A stretch of 64,000 bases of DNA from Prochilodus magdalenae (lineage: Eukaryota > Chordata > Actinopteri > Characiformes > Prochilodontidae). The stretch covers positions 1-64,000 of the forward strand of contig JAMWET010000727.1 of NCBI GenBank assembly GCA_024036415.1, given 5' to 3'. Position 1 is the stretch's first letter; each line of letters opens with the position of its first letter. Position numbers and translations under genes: made by a program. Of the stretch, positions 36,711 to 48,965 are shown in pieces. The notes beneath the pieces were generated by a model that had not been told where the DNA came from, made no database searches, and saw nothing but the letters and a program-made list of their open reading frames with translations.

Positions 36711-37000
36711 TACCTGTGAGATTGGCGAGTGGGGGCGCGCTCGTTGTGTTTGTTTCGAATTATTTGTTATTGTTTTTTTGTACTGTGAAAGGTCATAGTT
36801 CGTGACCCCGTTTCAGCCTGTTGGGAGGAGTGTGTGTGAGTGTATGCGCGCGCGTGTGTGTTGTGTTTTTTTAGCTCGCGCTCGCGCCCGCGCCGCCCGC
36901 CTCGTTTCTCTTCACTCGCGCGAAGTAGCAGCAGTAGCGGCTCCGGCGGCCAGACAGTGTAGACGTCACCCGTCTGCCTCCCAGAGAAAGCGCTTATTGG
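36711..37000 (-). promoter_or_regulatory. nr2c2: nr2c2 CpG-rich promoter and non-coding exon 1
   Basis: On the minus strand CTCACAG followed by GTAAGTCGCG gives a strong donor at 36715/36714. Upstream, 36840-36975 is the most CpG-dense part of the window, with alternating GC runs. This fits a non-coding first exon transcribed from a CpG-island promoter, about 1.9 kb upstream of the start-codon exon. The exact start site is not visible. A divergent transcript to the right is possible but unsupported. Confidence 0.55.
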
Positions 37001-38754
37001 CTGGCGCTCACGCCCGTCTGTTTCTCATATATGGTGGAGAGAGCGGATTGGACTATGAATTCGTTCACAGTGTCTGTCCAAAAAATAAATTTGTGATTTT
37101 TGTACATAGTTTTTGTGTCATGAATATTTATAGTTTTTTTTTTCTCTGCAGGATACAGCATATTTATTTTCAATTGTATTACTGAATTATAACGAATGTT
37201 TTTCATTAGTCTACTTATCTTTTTTGATTTTTAAATAGACCCATTAGGGAGTGTAGTTGGTGGGGTGGTGTGTGGTATGGGATGTTGACCTCAGGGCTTC
37301 ATTACATAAAAATGGTATGCAAACAAAATAATTAATTAATTACTAATTGCAGCCTGAACAAATGTCACAATCAAAATGGATAGTGAATGAATAATAATAC
37401 ACGCATAAATGAATAGTAATATATACATACACACATAAATGTATGTGTGCTCTATTATACTGTGTGTGTATGTTTTATACTGTATGTAGTCGTATGTGAA
37501 AGTTTTGGTACCCATGGTCAAATTGCATGTTTCATTAATTTTAGAAGTTGATATAAGTTCATACACCTCCACATCAGTTCACCACACTGGAGGACCCCCT
37601 GCACATTTAAAGTTGCATTCCAATCACCCTCGTAGTTCAAGGTTTAAGAAACTGCCTGGACTAAAATGTGCAAAGTAAACTAACAGCTTTGAATTAAAGT
37701 TGTCTCAGATTTTGTTAAAAAAGTGGGAGCTGTAGTTGGCTTCCTACTTGTTTTGCAATTATCCGTTCCACCTTAAAAAGGGGTTGCAGTTACATTCAGG
37801 CACCTGTACAAGCTACAGAGTTGAACCATGTCCACTGACAGTTCATTTCCTTGGAAAGGGTATGGAAAGTGCCAACATCCTCTTTACAGCCCGGAATAGT
37901 AGATTTGTATGTATAGTCCACCATTTTTATTGCTGTTGCTCTTCTGTTGTTTTTTTGCTGAGCTACACGCTATATACGCTGGTGTATGTAAAGCTTGGGG
38001 GTATAAATATTAATGGGTCAAGACTGTAGTATTTTGTAATTGACTCGTTTCACTGCCCTCCTTTAGAAATGCAGGATTTGTATTTGACGGGGGGGACTTC
38101 ATGCCAGTCAGTTCAATGTACCAAACTCAGTTCAGTTCAAATATCCCAATGTGAATACAGTTTTTTATTCTATGGCACCTTGTGGAACCTGTGCAGCTTT
38201 AGCGTTTGCACTTCCCCCAGCACACCTGATCCCAACTACAAATACAAAACTACTACAATCTGCCAATTCACGAGTAGTTTGGAGGTAATCACAATGTGCA
38301 GGACTGGGGGTCCTCTAGGAGCAGAGTTGGGAACCAGTGCTCTACAAATAAGACATGCATAGTGTTTATAAAACATAAAATGTGGCCTATGCAAAAGTTA
38401 GAGAAGGGTACATATGCTTATATGTTTTATTTTTTCCACCATGTTAGCAAATCAATCGTAATTGGGCGCCAAAATTAGTTGTTTATTACTGTGACAGTGG
38501 GTTGGTGCTCTTGTTTCCTTTTTGTGGCTTGTGAAATCAGTGCTTGTTGTTGTTGTCATGCAAGCTATTAGAGGTGACGTGTTTCCCTGACAAATGTGAG
38601 TGCAGTGTGTTTGGATTAAACTGAGGGTGACCCCAGTAAGGCTGTCAGTTTAATTAGGCTTACTGGTAGCAATGTTAACCCTATCGCAGAATGCAGTGAT
38701 AATGGAGATGATTGTCAGTTACATTCATCATCAAAAGAATTGTTGCACAAATAG

Positions 38755-39269
38755 CTGCACCCAGAAGGAGTCAACCAACAGGAATGAAACTTGGTGAGTA
38801 ATTTTGACAGTGTGAGACATGCAAATGAGTCAAGTTTCACGCTTGCCCATGTATGTGACGTAAACACTGTACCTGACTGAGCCAGCAGCCACAATTTCAG
38901 ACATTCATCGAGCAGTGATGCATTAGCAGATAGCATCATTAGCAGACAGCTACACAACACAGGAGTATATGCATGCAGACCGTTAAAACGACTGGAGTGA
39001 CTGAAGTGAATGGCAGCAGGTCATCTTTAGTGAGAGGTTCCGCTGGTCAGCACTGTAGTCAGCAACGGTTTGCTGTCATGTGTCAAATGTCCACAAGACC
39101 TGGTTTCACTCTACCTCCACCCCTACCGCAAAATCTGCAGGAACTGTGTGAGAATATTCAAGCTGCATGGGCTGGATTATCACAGGACAATATTAGGAAC
39201 CTCTACAACTCCATGCTGACACATCTGTCATGTTGCGTTAGCCAACATGGTGGCCCAACGCCATACTGA
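38755..39269 (+). mobile_element. Tc1/mariner-like transposase C-terminal relic
   Basis: The frame ending at 39269 reads LQELCENIQAAWAGLSQDNI, then RNLYNSM, ending QHGGPTPY and a stop. This matches the C-terminus of Tc1-type transposases (family pattern AWNSIPQ-TI-RLI-SMPRR ... ARGGHTRY). Upstream coding sequence is decayed. Confidence 0.65.
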
Positions 39270-40230
39270 GAGACAAGACTGCTGTATGTGTAGCTTAAGA
39301 AATATTGCCCCTATTTTAATTCATTTATCATTTATCATTTCTGGTAACCTTTATCCTCCTTCCCAATAGCATTACAACCCAGCACGTCCTTCTGGGTGCT
39401 GCTATTCTTTCGATATTGAGTGCATATGATCAGGATTTTCTGAAAGCTTGACCCAAGCAGTTGATGACCAAATAAAAACACATATATCTCCATATCCCTC
39501 AACATCCCTTCATTACTGTTCATTACATTGTCATTCTCAGGGAGGAGTTAGGAGATGAGTGGTTTGGTTAGAAAAGCAACATTATGTGTAGGCACAACCC
39601 ACACGGTGCGTCAGGTGAAACCAATTAGTTTGGAAGGTTACTCAGAAGACAGAACTGCCATTGTACTCACTCAGAGGGCAATAGTCACATGACTTGGATC
39701 TTATCTAACAGAATAACCAAATAGGATCAATAAACGTAACAATGACAGCAAACAAAGAATACCCTTAGTGCATTCACTGCAATAGAAAGGCAGGAAAAGG
39801 TCTGGGTAGCTTAGACTGGTCTAATAACTAAGCAGTCAGGACAGTTTAAGCTCTTTCAAACGGTCAAACCATCAAACCTGGATTTCTTGTGATTCAGCTG
39901 GTCACAATTTAACTATATTGTTTCCACATCTTAGTAGGCTGTGGCCACACATTAGATCATGTCCCCATGTCTTAGTACGTCACGGCCCTGCATTGTTTTA
40001 TTAAAAAGGGGCCTCACCACTGGGGCGCTGTACTTTTTGGATTTCAGCCTACAACAAACATTGAGCTTTCCCAGGTAGAGATTTAGCCTTGTCTTGGACT
40101 ACAAGTATTATGAATGGAGCATCTACTCTAGGCCAAGCTTGTTAGCAGAGGCGTAGCTCGACCTTTTAGAATGCGCTAGTCAGGAAAGACACAGACATTT
40201 TATTGAGGTTGCCCACTGCTGGAAAAATAG

Positions 40231-40492
40231 TCATGGTGGCGCAGTGTGTAGCGCTCCCATCCCTCAGCAGGAAGAGTCTGGATTTGATCCTGGCAGGGTT
40301 ATTTTCTGTGTGGAAGTTTGCATGTCTCCCTGTGTGGGTTTCCTTCAGGTGCTCTACTTTCCTCCCACAGTTCAAAGACATGCAGTCAGGTGAATGGAAG
40401 ATGCCTGTCTGTCCAGGGTGTTTCTTGTCTTCTACCTAGTGAGGGCTGGAATAGGCTCCAGCACCCATCGTGACCCAGAAGGATAAGCATCT
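40231..40492 (+). mobile_element. tRNA-derived SINE
   Basis: The 5' end carries a box A-like segment (GTGGCGCAGTGTGTAGCGC) and a box B-like GATTTGATCC. The common teleost SINE body follows (TGTGTGGAAGTTTGCATGTC, then CTACTTTCCTCCCACAGTTC and CTGGAATAGGCTCCAGC). It is diverged and has no long A tail. Confidence 0.8.
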
Positions 40493-41763
40493 TAAAATAT
40501 GACTGTATAAATAAGTCATGCTGCCGAAATAAAACTGAAAGACAAAACTCTGTTGATGTAACATTTCTTAATAATTCATGAGGAAATTATGAAAGTTTAT
40601 GAAAATAAACCACTTTTTTCAGTTCACAGTGCTTGACTGTAAGAAAACATGTCATGACAGGCCATAGAAATTATCTCTTGAGGCTCTGCAGGTTATACAT
40701 AAGTATTATAATCAGAAGGCACAGTACTGTTAAAGGGTACAACACATGCATGTACTCAACAAGTGATTAATTTGCATTATAAACGATTACAGCTGACTAA
40801 TGTGTAATAGTTAATTCTTCTTACTGTCAAATAGCCTGCCTCATAATGTGCCTCACGGAATGGACCCAGGTTGTTGAGTGAATTAGCGTATCACAGCAAG
40901 ATATGCTAGTTTTTAATCTATTATGACTGATGTTCATCATACAGTTTAACTGATGTTTAATCAATGATCTCTGTGACTGATGATAGTTCATTGTCTCACT
41001 TTCTGTTGCAGTCAGAAAGGTGACCAAGCTTCTGTCCAGGGTGACCTTGGCCTTACATGGCCACCCCTTGGCTACGCCCCAGTTTACTGAAAAAAACAAC
41101 AGCTCAGCACTTTTAGGCACCCCAGAGCACATCATCGCTCTGTATGTGGCACTTAGGGGCTGCACCGCCAGATGGCGCACTGAGCACGCTCTGTTTTCAC
41201 AGTCTGAGCGAAGCCTACGTCAGGAAAAGGAAGCGCTCCAGGCAATCAAATGTCGCCCGGGTGGCTCGTGACAGTGTCTTCGTGAAATCTGGGGGAAAGC
41301 GGTCACAATGAGGACTGATGACCACAAGGAGATACACAGCCAGTGTGCGGTAAAGTGTTGTGTTTCCGGGGAGGGTTATTACAGGAGCTTTCATGGAGAT
41401 GCACTTCGGAGTCCAGAAGATCCCGGTTCCTCTTAACACACCCATGTGATGATGTGGGGTCCTATTCTGGCGGTCTGTGAGGGTGTCAACTGATCTGACG
41501 GCAGCAGCTGTGAGAGCAGGACCAACCTGGAAAAAGGTGAAGGTCTCCACCCTATATTAAACACAGAGCTTAATAGCTGCACCATTGAAGGTGTAACGGA
41601 AAGTTACTGTGTTCTAGCTAAATGGGAGCTAATGTTAGCCACACCACATCGCTAGCTGTGTTTCAGTAGTCGTTTATCTGTCGACTGTTGTTTGTCATTA
41701 TTAGCTACAGGATAAGTGCAGTTTCTGGCTATCAGTTTGGGTTAGCAGCTTTTCGACCAGAAG

Positions 41764-41860
41764 CTTCTGCCCTCGGCAGCCCCTCTTCTGCCCTCGGCTG
41801 CCCCTCTTCTGCCCTCGGCAGCCCCTCTTCTGCCCTCGGCTGCCCCTCTTCTGCCCTGAG
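41764..41860. repeat. 21-bp minisatellite, alternating dimers
   Basis: About 4.6 units of CTTCTGCCCTCGGCAGCCCCT. Units alternate strictly between GGCAGC and GGCTGC, so the true period is 42 bases. On the plus strand it reads as SSALGSP/SSALGCP repeats inside a 61-codon frame, which is probably not a gene. Confidence 0.9.
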
Positions 41861-42841
41861 TGCAGGACTGTGAATGGAGTTAAAGGGGAACTCCACCGAC
41901 TTCTTAATAACAAAAAATTACATTTACATCTGTACATAGGGACTATCTCATTCGTAGTGATTTGATGAGAAATGCTCCGTCCTTGAGAAACTTACCGAGT
42001 CCCAGTGGTTGTGAGGGGAACCAGACGTCTGAGGAGTTTAATGTCTCTAAAGCCCCGTCATACAATGTTACTACATGAAGTGGTTATATTAATATATAAA
42101 TATTCTGCCTGATGTCTGGCACGTTGTTTTATGGTAGTTTGTGCTAAAGTTTGGGCTTATTTTATTCCATGTATTGTAATGTATCTAGGCATGGTGGAGG
42201 GATACATGCAGGGGGTTGTTAGTCAAAATAGTCACCAAAAAAAGGCTTGTATTTCAGATTTTTCACTATTTTAACTTCATTAATATTTCATATAAAAAGT
42301 TAGTTTCTCTGGTCTCTTTGACAGTAATTGAAATGCCTATTTTTGTGTTCCACTGGTTCCTATCACCACCACTGTAAAAAATCAGAATCTGTAAGTTTCT
42401 CTGCAATGAACCGGTACAAACCAAACCACTCTGTTGACTCTGTTTGCATCTCTGTCACTATGACTGAATTATTCAATATACTTAAATTGGGAACATTTGT
42501 GATTTTCACTATACGTTTTCTTTGAGGTCACAATATTTAGACATGAAAATGTGTTTGTGTGTGGTGTTTGCTAAAGTGTACTCCAGTGCTTTAAATGTAC
42601 TACAGTTAAATTCTGAATTCTCCAACAAGTTTGCCTACACTTCCTATGGCTAAATACCACAGAGTCGTATATTTATGATTGAATTAACTTTCTTTGTTAT
42701 AATAAGTCTGATGATGCATACAAAGTAGAATAGTACATAGTAGGAAGCTGTTTTTTTTTACCCCAGTCAGGAAGAACTCGCTGTATCCTCATTATTCACC
42801 TAATTGTATGCTTTCTTTTTATGCAGAGAAATTGAAGCCCC

Positions 42842-42883
42842 ATGCCATGCTCTAAACTTGGACTTCGAATTCTCTGTACCTAA
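42842..42883 (+). other. Short upstream ORF before b3galt4
   Basis: After a good acceptor (TTTTTATGCAG at about 42816-42826) the first ATG opens a 13-residue frame that ends in TAA, 96 bases before the b3galt4 start. It may reduce initiation at b3galt4. Confidence 0.35.
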
Positions 42884-42979
42884 GACAGGAGAGAAAGCAT
42901 GTGGAGCAGGGAAAAGGAGTGAGCCTCATAAATAGTGCCCTGAAAAACAGCCCCCAAAGTTAAACTGTCATCTGCAGGA

Positions 42980-44089
42980 ATGTTGGTCCGCAACCTGTGG
43001 CCATGCAAGGTTCGTCTGTGGAAGCGAGGAGGGCACCCTGGGCTGCTCCCTGCCTTGTGCCTGCTTGTCTTCACCTGTCTCCTTGCAGTCATCTTCATTG
43101 ACTATATTGAGTCCTGGTTGACATCTCTAGGAATGAGTAGAACAGGAGGTGCCCATGGAGGGGTCCTTCCTCAGAGCATGCCTCCCACACGCCCTGAGGA
43201 GTACCTTCTCATGCCGAGTCCCCTTGTCTGCCAGCGTGCTAAACCATACCTTATCACTTTGGTGACTTCAGCCCCTGCCAACCAGAAGGCTCGGCAGGCC
43301 ATCCGTGACACCTGGGGCGGGGAAGTGCAAGTCCGAGGCCACAGGGTCATGACCTTGTTCATGGTGGGTCAGGCATCAGACCTGGGTCTGGCCAAGCAAC
43401 TTGTGGAGGAGGCACACGAGCGAGGGGACTTGGTACAAGGTCGCTTCTTGGACTCTTATGCTAACCTGACTCTGAAGACTCTGTCCATGCTGGCTTGGGC
43501 CCGGCGCTTCTGCCCCCAGGCTCGCTTCCTCGCCAAAGTGGACGACGACGTGATGTTTAACCCAAACGCACTGTTGCACTATCTTAATGTCAACTGGGAG
43601 GGATCCGAGACTGAACTCACAGACCTTTACCTTGGCCGGGTTCACATGAGGGTGGCACCGGACCGCAATCCAGCGAGCAAGCACTTCTCATCTGAAGCTG
43701 CATTCGGGGGTACGGTTTTCCCTGATTACTGCAGCGGAACGGCGTACGTTCTTTCTCGGCCCGCCGTGCTAAAGCTATCGTTAGCAGCAGCTGCTTCACC
43801 TTTACCCAAACCCTTGCCTCCAGAGGATGTGTTTGTGGGTTTGTGTGCCCACGCGGCAGGCATCACTCCCACCCATTGCCCGTTCTTCTCTGGAGGACCC
43901 ACAGTGCCATATGGGCGCTGTTGCTACCAGGCCATGGTGTCTGTTCACCACACTAAGCCAGAAGACATGCTCCGTTACTGGGCAGATGTGCATTCCACAG
44001 CACCATGCTCTTGGTTTGGAGTCCGGACCTCACTTGGCATTTGCAAAGTGAGAGCAATTTTGGGAACCTTGCTAGGGTCTGGGTCATAA
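42980..44089 (+). CDS. b3galt4: Beta-1,3-galactosyltransferase 4 (GM1 synthase type)
   Basis: Intact single-exon frame of 369 residues; the human enzyme has 378 and is also encoded by one coding exon. Family 31 glycosyltransferases of this type add beta-1,3-galactose to GM2-type gangliosides in the Golgi, making GM1/GD1b/GA1. It is a type II membrane protein: a basic cytoplasmic tail is followed by a hydrophobic anchor at about 21-43. Family motifs are ARQAIRDTWG (104-113), a glycosylation site NLT (162-164), the metal-binding KVDDDV (186-191), YLGRVH (217-222), CSGTAYVLS (251-259) and PEDVFVG (281-287). The C-terminal CSWF (343-346) followed by GICKVRAI is characteristic of B3GALT4 and separates it from other B3GALTs. 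The paired wdr46 gene downstream supports the identity. A splice acceptor upstream at 42826 suggests a non-coding first exon. Confidence 0.93.
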   Translation: MLVRNLWPCKVRLWKRGGHPGLLPALCLLVFTCLLAVIFIDYIESWLTSLGMSRTGGAHGGVLPQSMPPTRPEEYLLMPSPLVCQRAKPYLITLVTSAPANQKARQAIRDTWGGEVQVRGHRVMTLFMVGQASDLGLAKQLVEEAHERGDLVQGRFLDSYANLTLKTLSMLAWARRFCPQARFLAKVDDDVMFNPNALLHYLNVNWEGSETELTDLYLGRVHMRVAPDRNPASKHFSSEAAFGGTVFPDYCSGTAYVLSRPAVLKLSLAAAASPLPKPLPPEDVFVGLCAHAAGITPTHCPFFSGGPTVPYGRCCYQAMVSVHHTKPEDMLRYWADVHSTAPCSWFGVRTSLGICKVRAILGTLLGSGS

Positions 44090-44230
44090 GTACCTGGAGA
44101 GTCTGCAAGGTAACTTGTATGAACGTTCTGCGGGACCGCAAAGCCTGAAGAAGCACAAACAGAACATAAGGAACCACTGTGCACTGTTGACATGTAGTTT
44201 TATTTTTATAATGTGCCAAATACTTGAATG

Positions 44231-44704
44231 TACAGTAAAGTGCAAAAGTCAGAGACCGGCCTTCATTTATTTGATTTCCAGTCAAAACAGCCATTAATTC
44301 ATTTTTAATGTGATAACTTGTTAAACCGTTCTTCGCTGGACTGTTGCTTTCAGTTTCTTATAAAAAGAAATATGCAGGGATGTTTTTCCACCAAGTTCAG
44401 TCTAACAAGTGTGTTGTACTTTCATTCAGTCATGTTGAGGTTTGGACTATCTTCTTTGGTTTATCAGATCTAAAACTAAAGTTGCTTTATTTATTGCTCT
44501 AAAGTCTTTAAATACTTTTAGGTAGTACTGGTGGTCTACCAGGTCTTGCATGGTTGTTAGGACCCTTGTTAGGCAAGTGGATCGATATCTCTTCAAAAAT
44601 ATCTCCTGAATAATCAACAACTTGTATTTTATGGCCACTTGACTGGAAATAAAATTAATTATAGAGTATAAGGTAAAAGGAGTGGACTTTTGCACTGTTC
44701 TGTA
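44231..44704. mobile_element. Tc1-like MITE of 474 bp
   Basis: The left end TACAGTAAAGTGCAAAAGTC and right end GACTTTTGCACTGTTCTGTA are imperfect inverted repeats bounded by TA, the target of Tc1/mariner elements. The interior is AT-rich and non-coding. It inserted in or just after the b3galt4 3' UTR and supplies an AATAAA hexamer (44648-44653). A diverged left end of the same family is visible near 47098-47160. Confidence 0.7.
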
Positions 44705-47700
44705 TCTGTACTGTTCCCTGAGCACATGTCTTTGGTGGTCGAGTATACACTGGAAAAAAATTACAAGCATGATCCACAAATCTTCCCACCGTATAGTGTT
44801 TACTATATGCTGCAGTCTTCAGTCGATCCTAATATTCCAGGCTACACAAGGAGCCACAAAACTGATTTGCCAGGTTGGCAGACATGGTTATGATATTGCA
44901 TAATTAAACTTTTACCTAAATGTCCGGATGAAGATGATAACTTATTCTCAACATGAAAAATGACTAATTTATATATTTGTCTATATCCTGTACATCGTCA
45001 ATGTCGGAGGAAAAAATAAATTTCTGTTGGAAGTAAACATAACAAGCTTTTGTCCAAAGTCATTTTGGACCAACGTGATTGGTCTGTTTGCCATGTAAAC
45101 AGCAGTGGGCATTTTCAAATCAAGCAACAACAGAAAAGGAAAGGTTTTGCTCCGACTGTGACGATATGCTTGTTCTTTGTAACAAAGGTTTTTTTTTTTT
45201 TTGTGCAAATGAAGAATGCCTTGGAATGAGAGTGCAATGGACTGTTTAAAACTGGATGTGTGTTAACTTATTATTACCTCATTCTTGAACATGGTCTTCC
45301 TAATGAGCACCTTGTGGACCAGCACATCATGTTGAGGACATTTATGCACCAAACCCACCCCCCTTCCCCTTTCGCCAATCAGTTCAAATGGAACTTTCAC
45401 TGAGGTCAATAGTCAGTCCCATCGCATTGCTGTTAGCTCCCTCACTTAACCCACTAAAATGCTTTTAGGGCATCCTATCACATTGAACATCTGAGCTTTT
45501 AATTGCCTGATGCACATTGCCAAAAGGGGCCATGAGTGGTAGGATAGCAGTAACTAAATGTGTAAAGCAAAGCATGATGGTGGATAAACTTTCACATTCA
45601 ATTTATGATATAGGTGAGCTACATCCTTATGAAACACAGTGGGATTCTGTTTGGCTATCTGTCCTTTAATCTAAACACTCAGGTACACAAAGAAAGACGG
45701 GATGCACGTTTTCAAGACAAGTCTTGTAGGAGCTATTATGCAAAATCTAGTCAAATCTACAAATATGCTAAAAAGGATATTTTGTTTACTAAAGCAGAAG
45801 GACAAATTAGCTATGCAAAGTCATGAAATAGGATGCCTTGTGGCGAAAGAGAAAAGAGGTCAGGTTCTGAAAGGAGAACTTCATTAAAACACTAACGTTG
45901 CTAATAGTGAACAAGAGCTCACAGAGGCAGGTTATGCATTTTTGGTAAAGAAGACCAAATAGGCATAAGAGAGCATTCCCTGAAATGGCTGAGGCCTGTG
46001 TTATTTTTAGTGCTGTATGTGTTGTGTAAGTGTGATACTTAGCCAGTAAACCGTGTATAATCAACAGGTCATTGTGTTTTAAACTAATCTCAGATAAGCC
46101 TGCACAGTGTGTGTAAAATCGGTGTGCAGAATGCCTGTGAAGCGTCCCAGCATGTGCTAGACTGATGTTGCCCCGAAGTGCTACTCTACATCCGGCCTCT
46201 TCTTCGCTTGACCTTAAGGCAGTGTCACATCGTGCCATGCAAACGCTGCTAACAGACCATGAAAGCCACTGGAGGTCATTTGGCATAGCATAAACAAGAA
46301 GAGTTTTATCATTCCCGAAAAAGAAAAGGTCCTCAAATGTTGATGTGGAAGTATCCAGTAAATGTCAGTTGGCTATTACATATACGATTTAGTGCTGTAG
46401 TAAAGACCAAGACCAGCACAAATAGATTTTCAGTCAAGGCAGAGACTTTTGTAGTAGCTGAGACCAAGGGGAGACCAGTGGCTGCAGGCAAGATGCCCAT
46501 GCATGCATATAGGACCCTTACGAGGCCTTACCCTGAGACCAAGAGTAAAAATCATTTGCACAAGAACTTACATGTGGTCCTCCAGGACTGGACCTGCAGA
46601 CACTAAGCTTTTCAACATAAGATTTAACAAATAGCCATTTCCAAATTTGGTGCCTGGTAGCATTTCAACATGTATAAGAACTTCTGATTAGAGCAGTGGC
46701 ATTCTAATAGTAAAATATGAAGATCACAATAACATGAAGAACATTTAGTCAGAGATCAGGGAAGGTAAAAAAAACTGGTCCTGGAACATTAGATGATTTA
46801 CAAAGACCTGCATGGACGAGTGTGCTAAAATGGAGCAGGCTGTAATGCTCACAAGAGAGGTGTATTTATTTATTCATGTATGAACATGTGTATTATGTAT
46901 TTAGACTTTAGCTTTCCATCATTTACAGAGTTATTGGTTTACAGTTTCTCTGTAGATAAAGGTAGCTAGGAAGCTGGCTAAACTATGAGTGACTTTTCAG
47001 AATTATTGATAAATGTGTTGTGCCTGTGCCTAATTTGCATTCACACAGTTGGCCTAATATATCTGGATCTAGGCATTTAGTGAAGCATACACACTTCTGT
47101 GTAAAAGTTAAAGAGCATCCTTTATTAACTTCCCATTAAAACAGCCAATGAAAAGTTTTGTTTATTTTGACCCTTAAGTTAAATGATTATTCATTAATTA
47201 AAAGTCTGTTCCCAAAACCCTTAACACCCAAATGTAATACCAGATTTCCCAGTATTTGCTATGTTCACTGTTTGCCTTTAGTACAGTTTTCTTTTCCTTT
47301 AGGAAACTCAATTTCAGTTTTCCATAACTACAGTTCAGTCTTAGAAGGTGGTAGCATTGTGTGCTTCTGGCAGATTACTGATGCTGAATTTTGCTGAGGT
47401 CAGTCCATTGTTCTGTAAGCACCAGCAGCATCTTTGCCATCTACTTTTATCTATTAACAGCTTTGACAACCAGCGAAACTCTTTAGACAAGCTGCCTCCT
47501 CACAGTAAATTAAGGACAGAAACTCCTGTTCTATTTTCAGTTCTAAAGCAAGACTTTCCTTTGCTTTCTATTTTTAATACAATTATGAACTACAGTTTTG
47601 GAAACCTGACTTACCTCTTTATGCAAGTAGATTCTATAATGTCCTAAGACATAAACACAAGTACAGGGTCTTATAAGCAAAGTAAATAAATAAAGGATAA

Positions 47701-48902
47701 CACAGTACTCTACCGTCCAATGTGCTTCCTAATTAACCTGTAGTTCCTACATTAAAATGGATATGCAAATCGGTTATAATCATTTATGCCCTGACTTGTA
47801 GCCTTGAATAAAACCTCAGATGCCAACTAAAGTAGTATCCCTCATAGTAAGTCCCTTCTTTCAGAGGATCTCTTGAGGTTCCAGTTGTGTGATGTGTTTT
47901 CAGTGAGAGCTCATATGATCTGCTGTATACAATATGAACTTGTCAGACATGTACCAGGCCTACCATTAAAAAAACAAAAAACAAAACACAATGAAGATTT
48001 TTGTAATTCATATCAATTACTGCATGTGTTTGATGGAAAATGTCTGCTGTGTCAAAACACCAGTTATTATGGGAACCAACTGGCCAATGCCCACTCAGCA
48101 CAAAACCAGAAAAACGAGAACGATGCCAGTACCCGTTTTATATAGGGGAGTGAGGGCATAAGAAAAACTCATCCTTCTTTTCTCACGCAGGGTTTCAGTG
48201 TCCAAGTATACATAATACATGCACACTGCATATTCAGTTTGAGGAGTACTGTGAATGAATATTGTGTCATCACAGAATAGAGGAGAAGATTAAAGTGTAT
48301 AATTTAATCAGCTCAAAAGAGCTCAGTAAAACCAGGATACATTGGTGGTTTACTACACTGTTTAATCAGTCTAGTCTAGTGCCTATTTAGAGCTTATCTA
48401 ATAAACATGTTTACTGAACACTGGAAGTGATTTCTGAATACGTCTATCCCAACATTTGGTTAACATGGTAATATGAGGTTATAAGCAGACAGGTACATAC
48501 AGCTGTTGACTGTTGGGATGGATGTAAATATGTTTCTGGGCTTTTGTCTAACCAACCAATAACATGGAAATGCAAGGTGTTTGGGCCCAGAATTTGCCTT
48601 CAAGTGACTGATTTTCATATTACCCAGTTTTATGAATGTCTGAATATTCTGAGATCTTAAAATCTGAAATGGCCTGAATAGTGTAAACGTCGGCATTTTG
48701 GTGATGTATGAATTTATTATGCTTTTTACCCGCACAGACATACAAACTCAAAGCAGAAATGATTTATGACATGTTACTATAAACAGCTCACACACACAGG
48801 AACAGGGGTCGGGCTGCTTCTAGAGCACAGCATCCTATAACTCCAAATCTCACTGTCTGTCACTGAGAACAACGAGAGCATGTTCCACATCGTAATCAGT
48901 CC
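44705..48902. other. Gene-free gap between b3galt4 and wdr46
   Basis: The two genes converge on this 4.9-kb gap. No exon was recognised in either strand; only AT-rich unique sequence and a partial MITE near 47100 were seen. AATAAA hexamers near 44648 and 45014 could serve b3galt4. Confidence 0.4.
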
Positions 48903-48908
48903 TTTATT
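48903..48908 (-). terminator. wdr46: wdr46 polyadenylation signal
   Basis: A perfect AATAAA on the minus strand, 57 bases after the wdr46 stop codon. It predicts a 3' UTR of only about 75-90 bases. Confidence 0.6.
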
Positions 48909-48965
48909 TCCTCCAAAGGTCAAAGTCAACAGCAGCATGCCTTCTGCCGCCCTATGCTGTCTGGC

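Larger units (their letters stand above)
37001..42825. other. Gene-free interval with scattered repeats
   Basis: No conserved exon was recognised between the nr2c2 promoter and the b3galt4 exon. The interval contains transposon relics, one SINE and one minisatellite, listed separately. It spans the junction between two gene neighbourhoods that are on different chromosomes in human. The first, untranslated exon of b3galt4 may lie here. Confidence 0.45.

Noticed and set aside
41020..41271. 83-codon frame between repeats upstream of b3galt4
   Set aside because: No recognised domain, and no splice sites linking it to a gene; possibly part of an untranslated leader but unsupported.
43171..43993. 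Minus-strand frames opposite b3galt4
   Set aside because: Shadow frames; the plus strand has all family 31 glycosyltransferase motifs.
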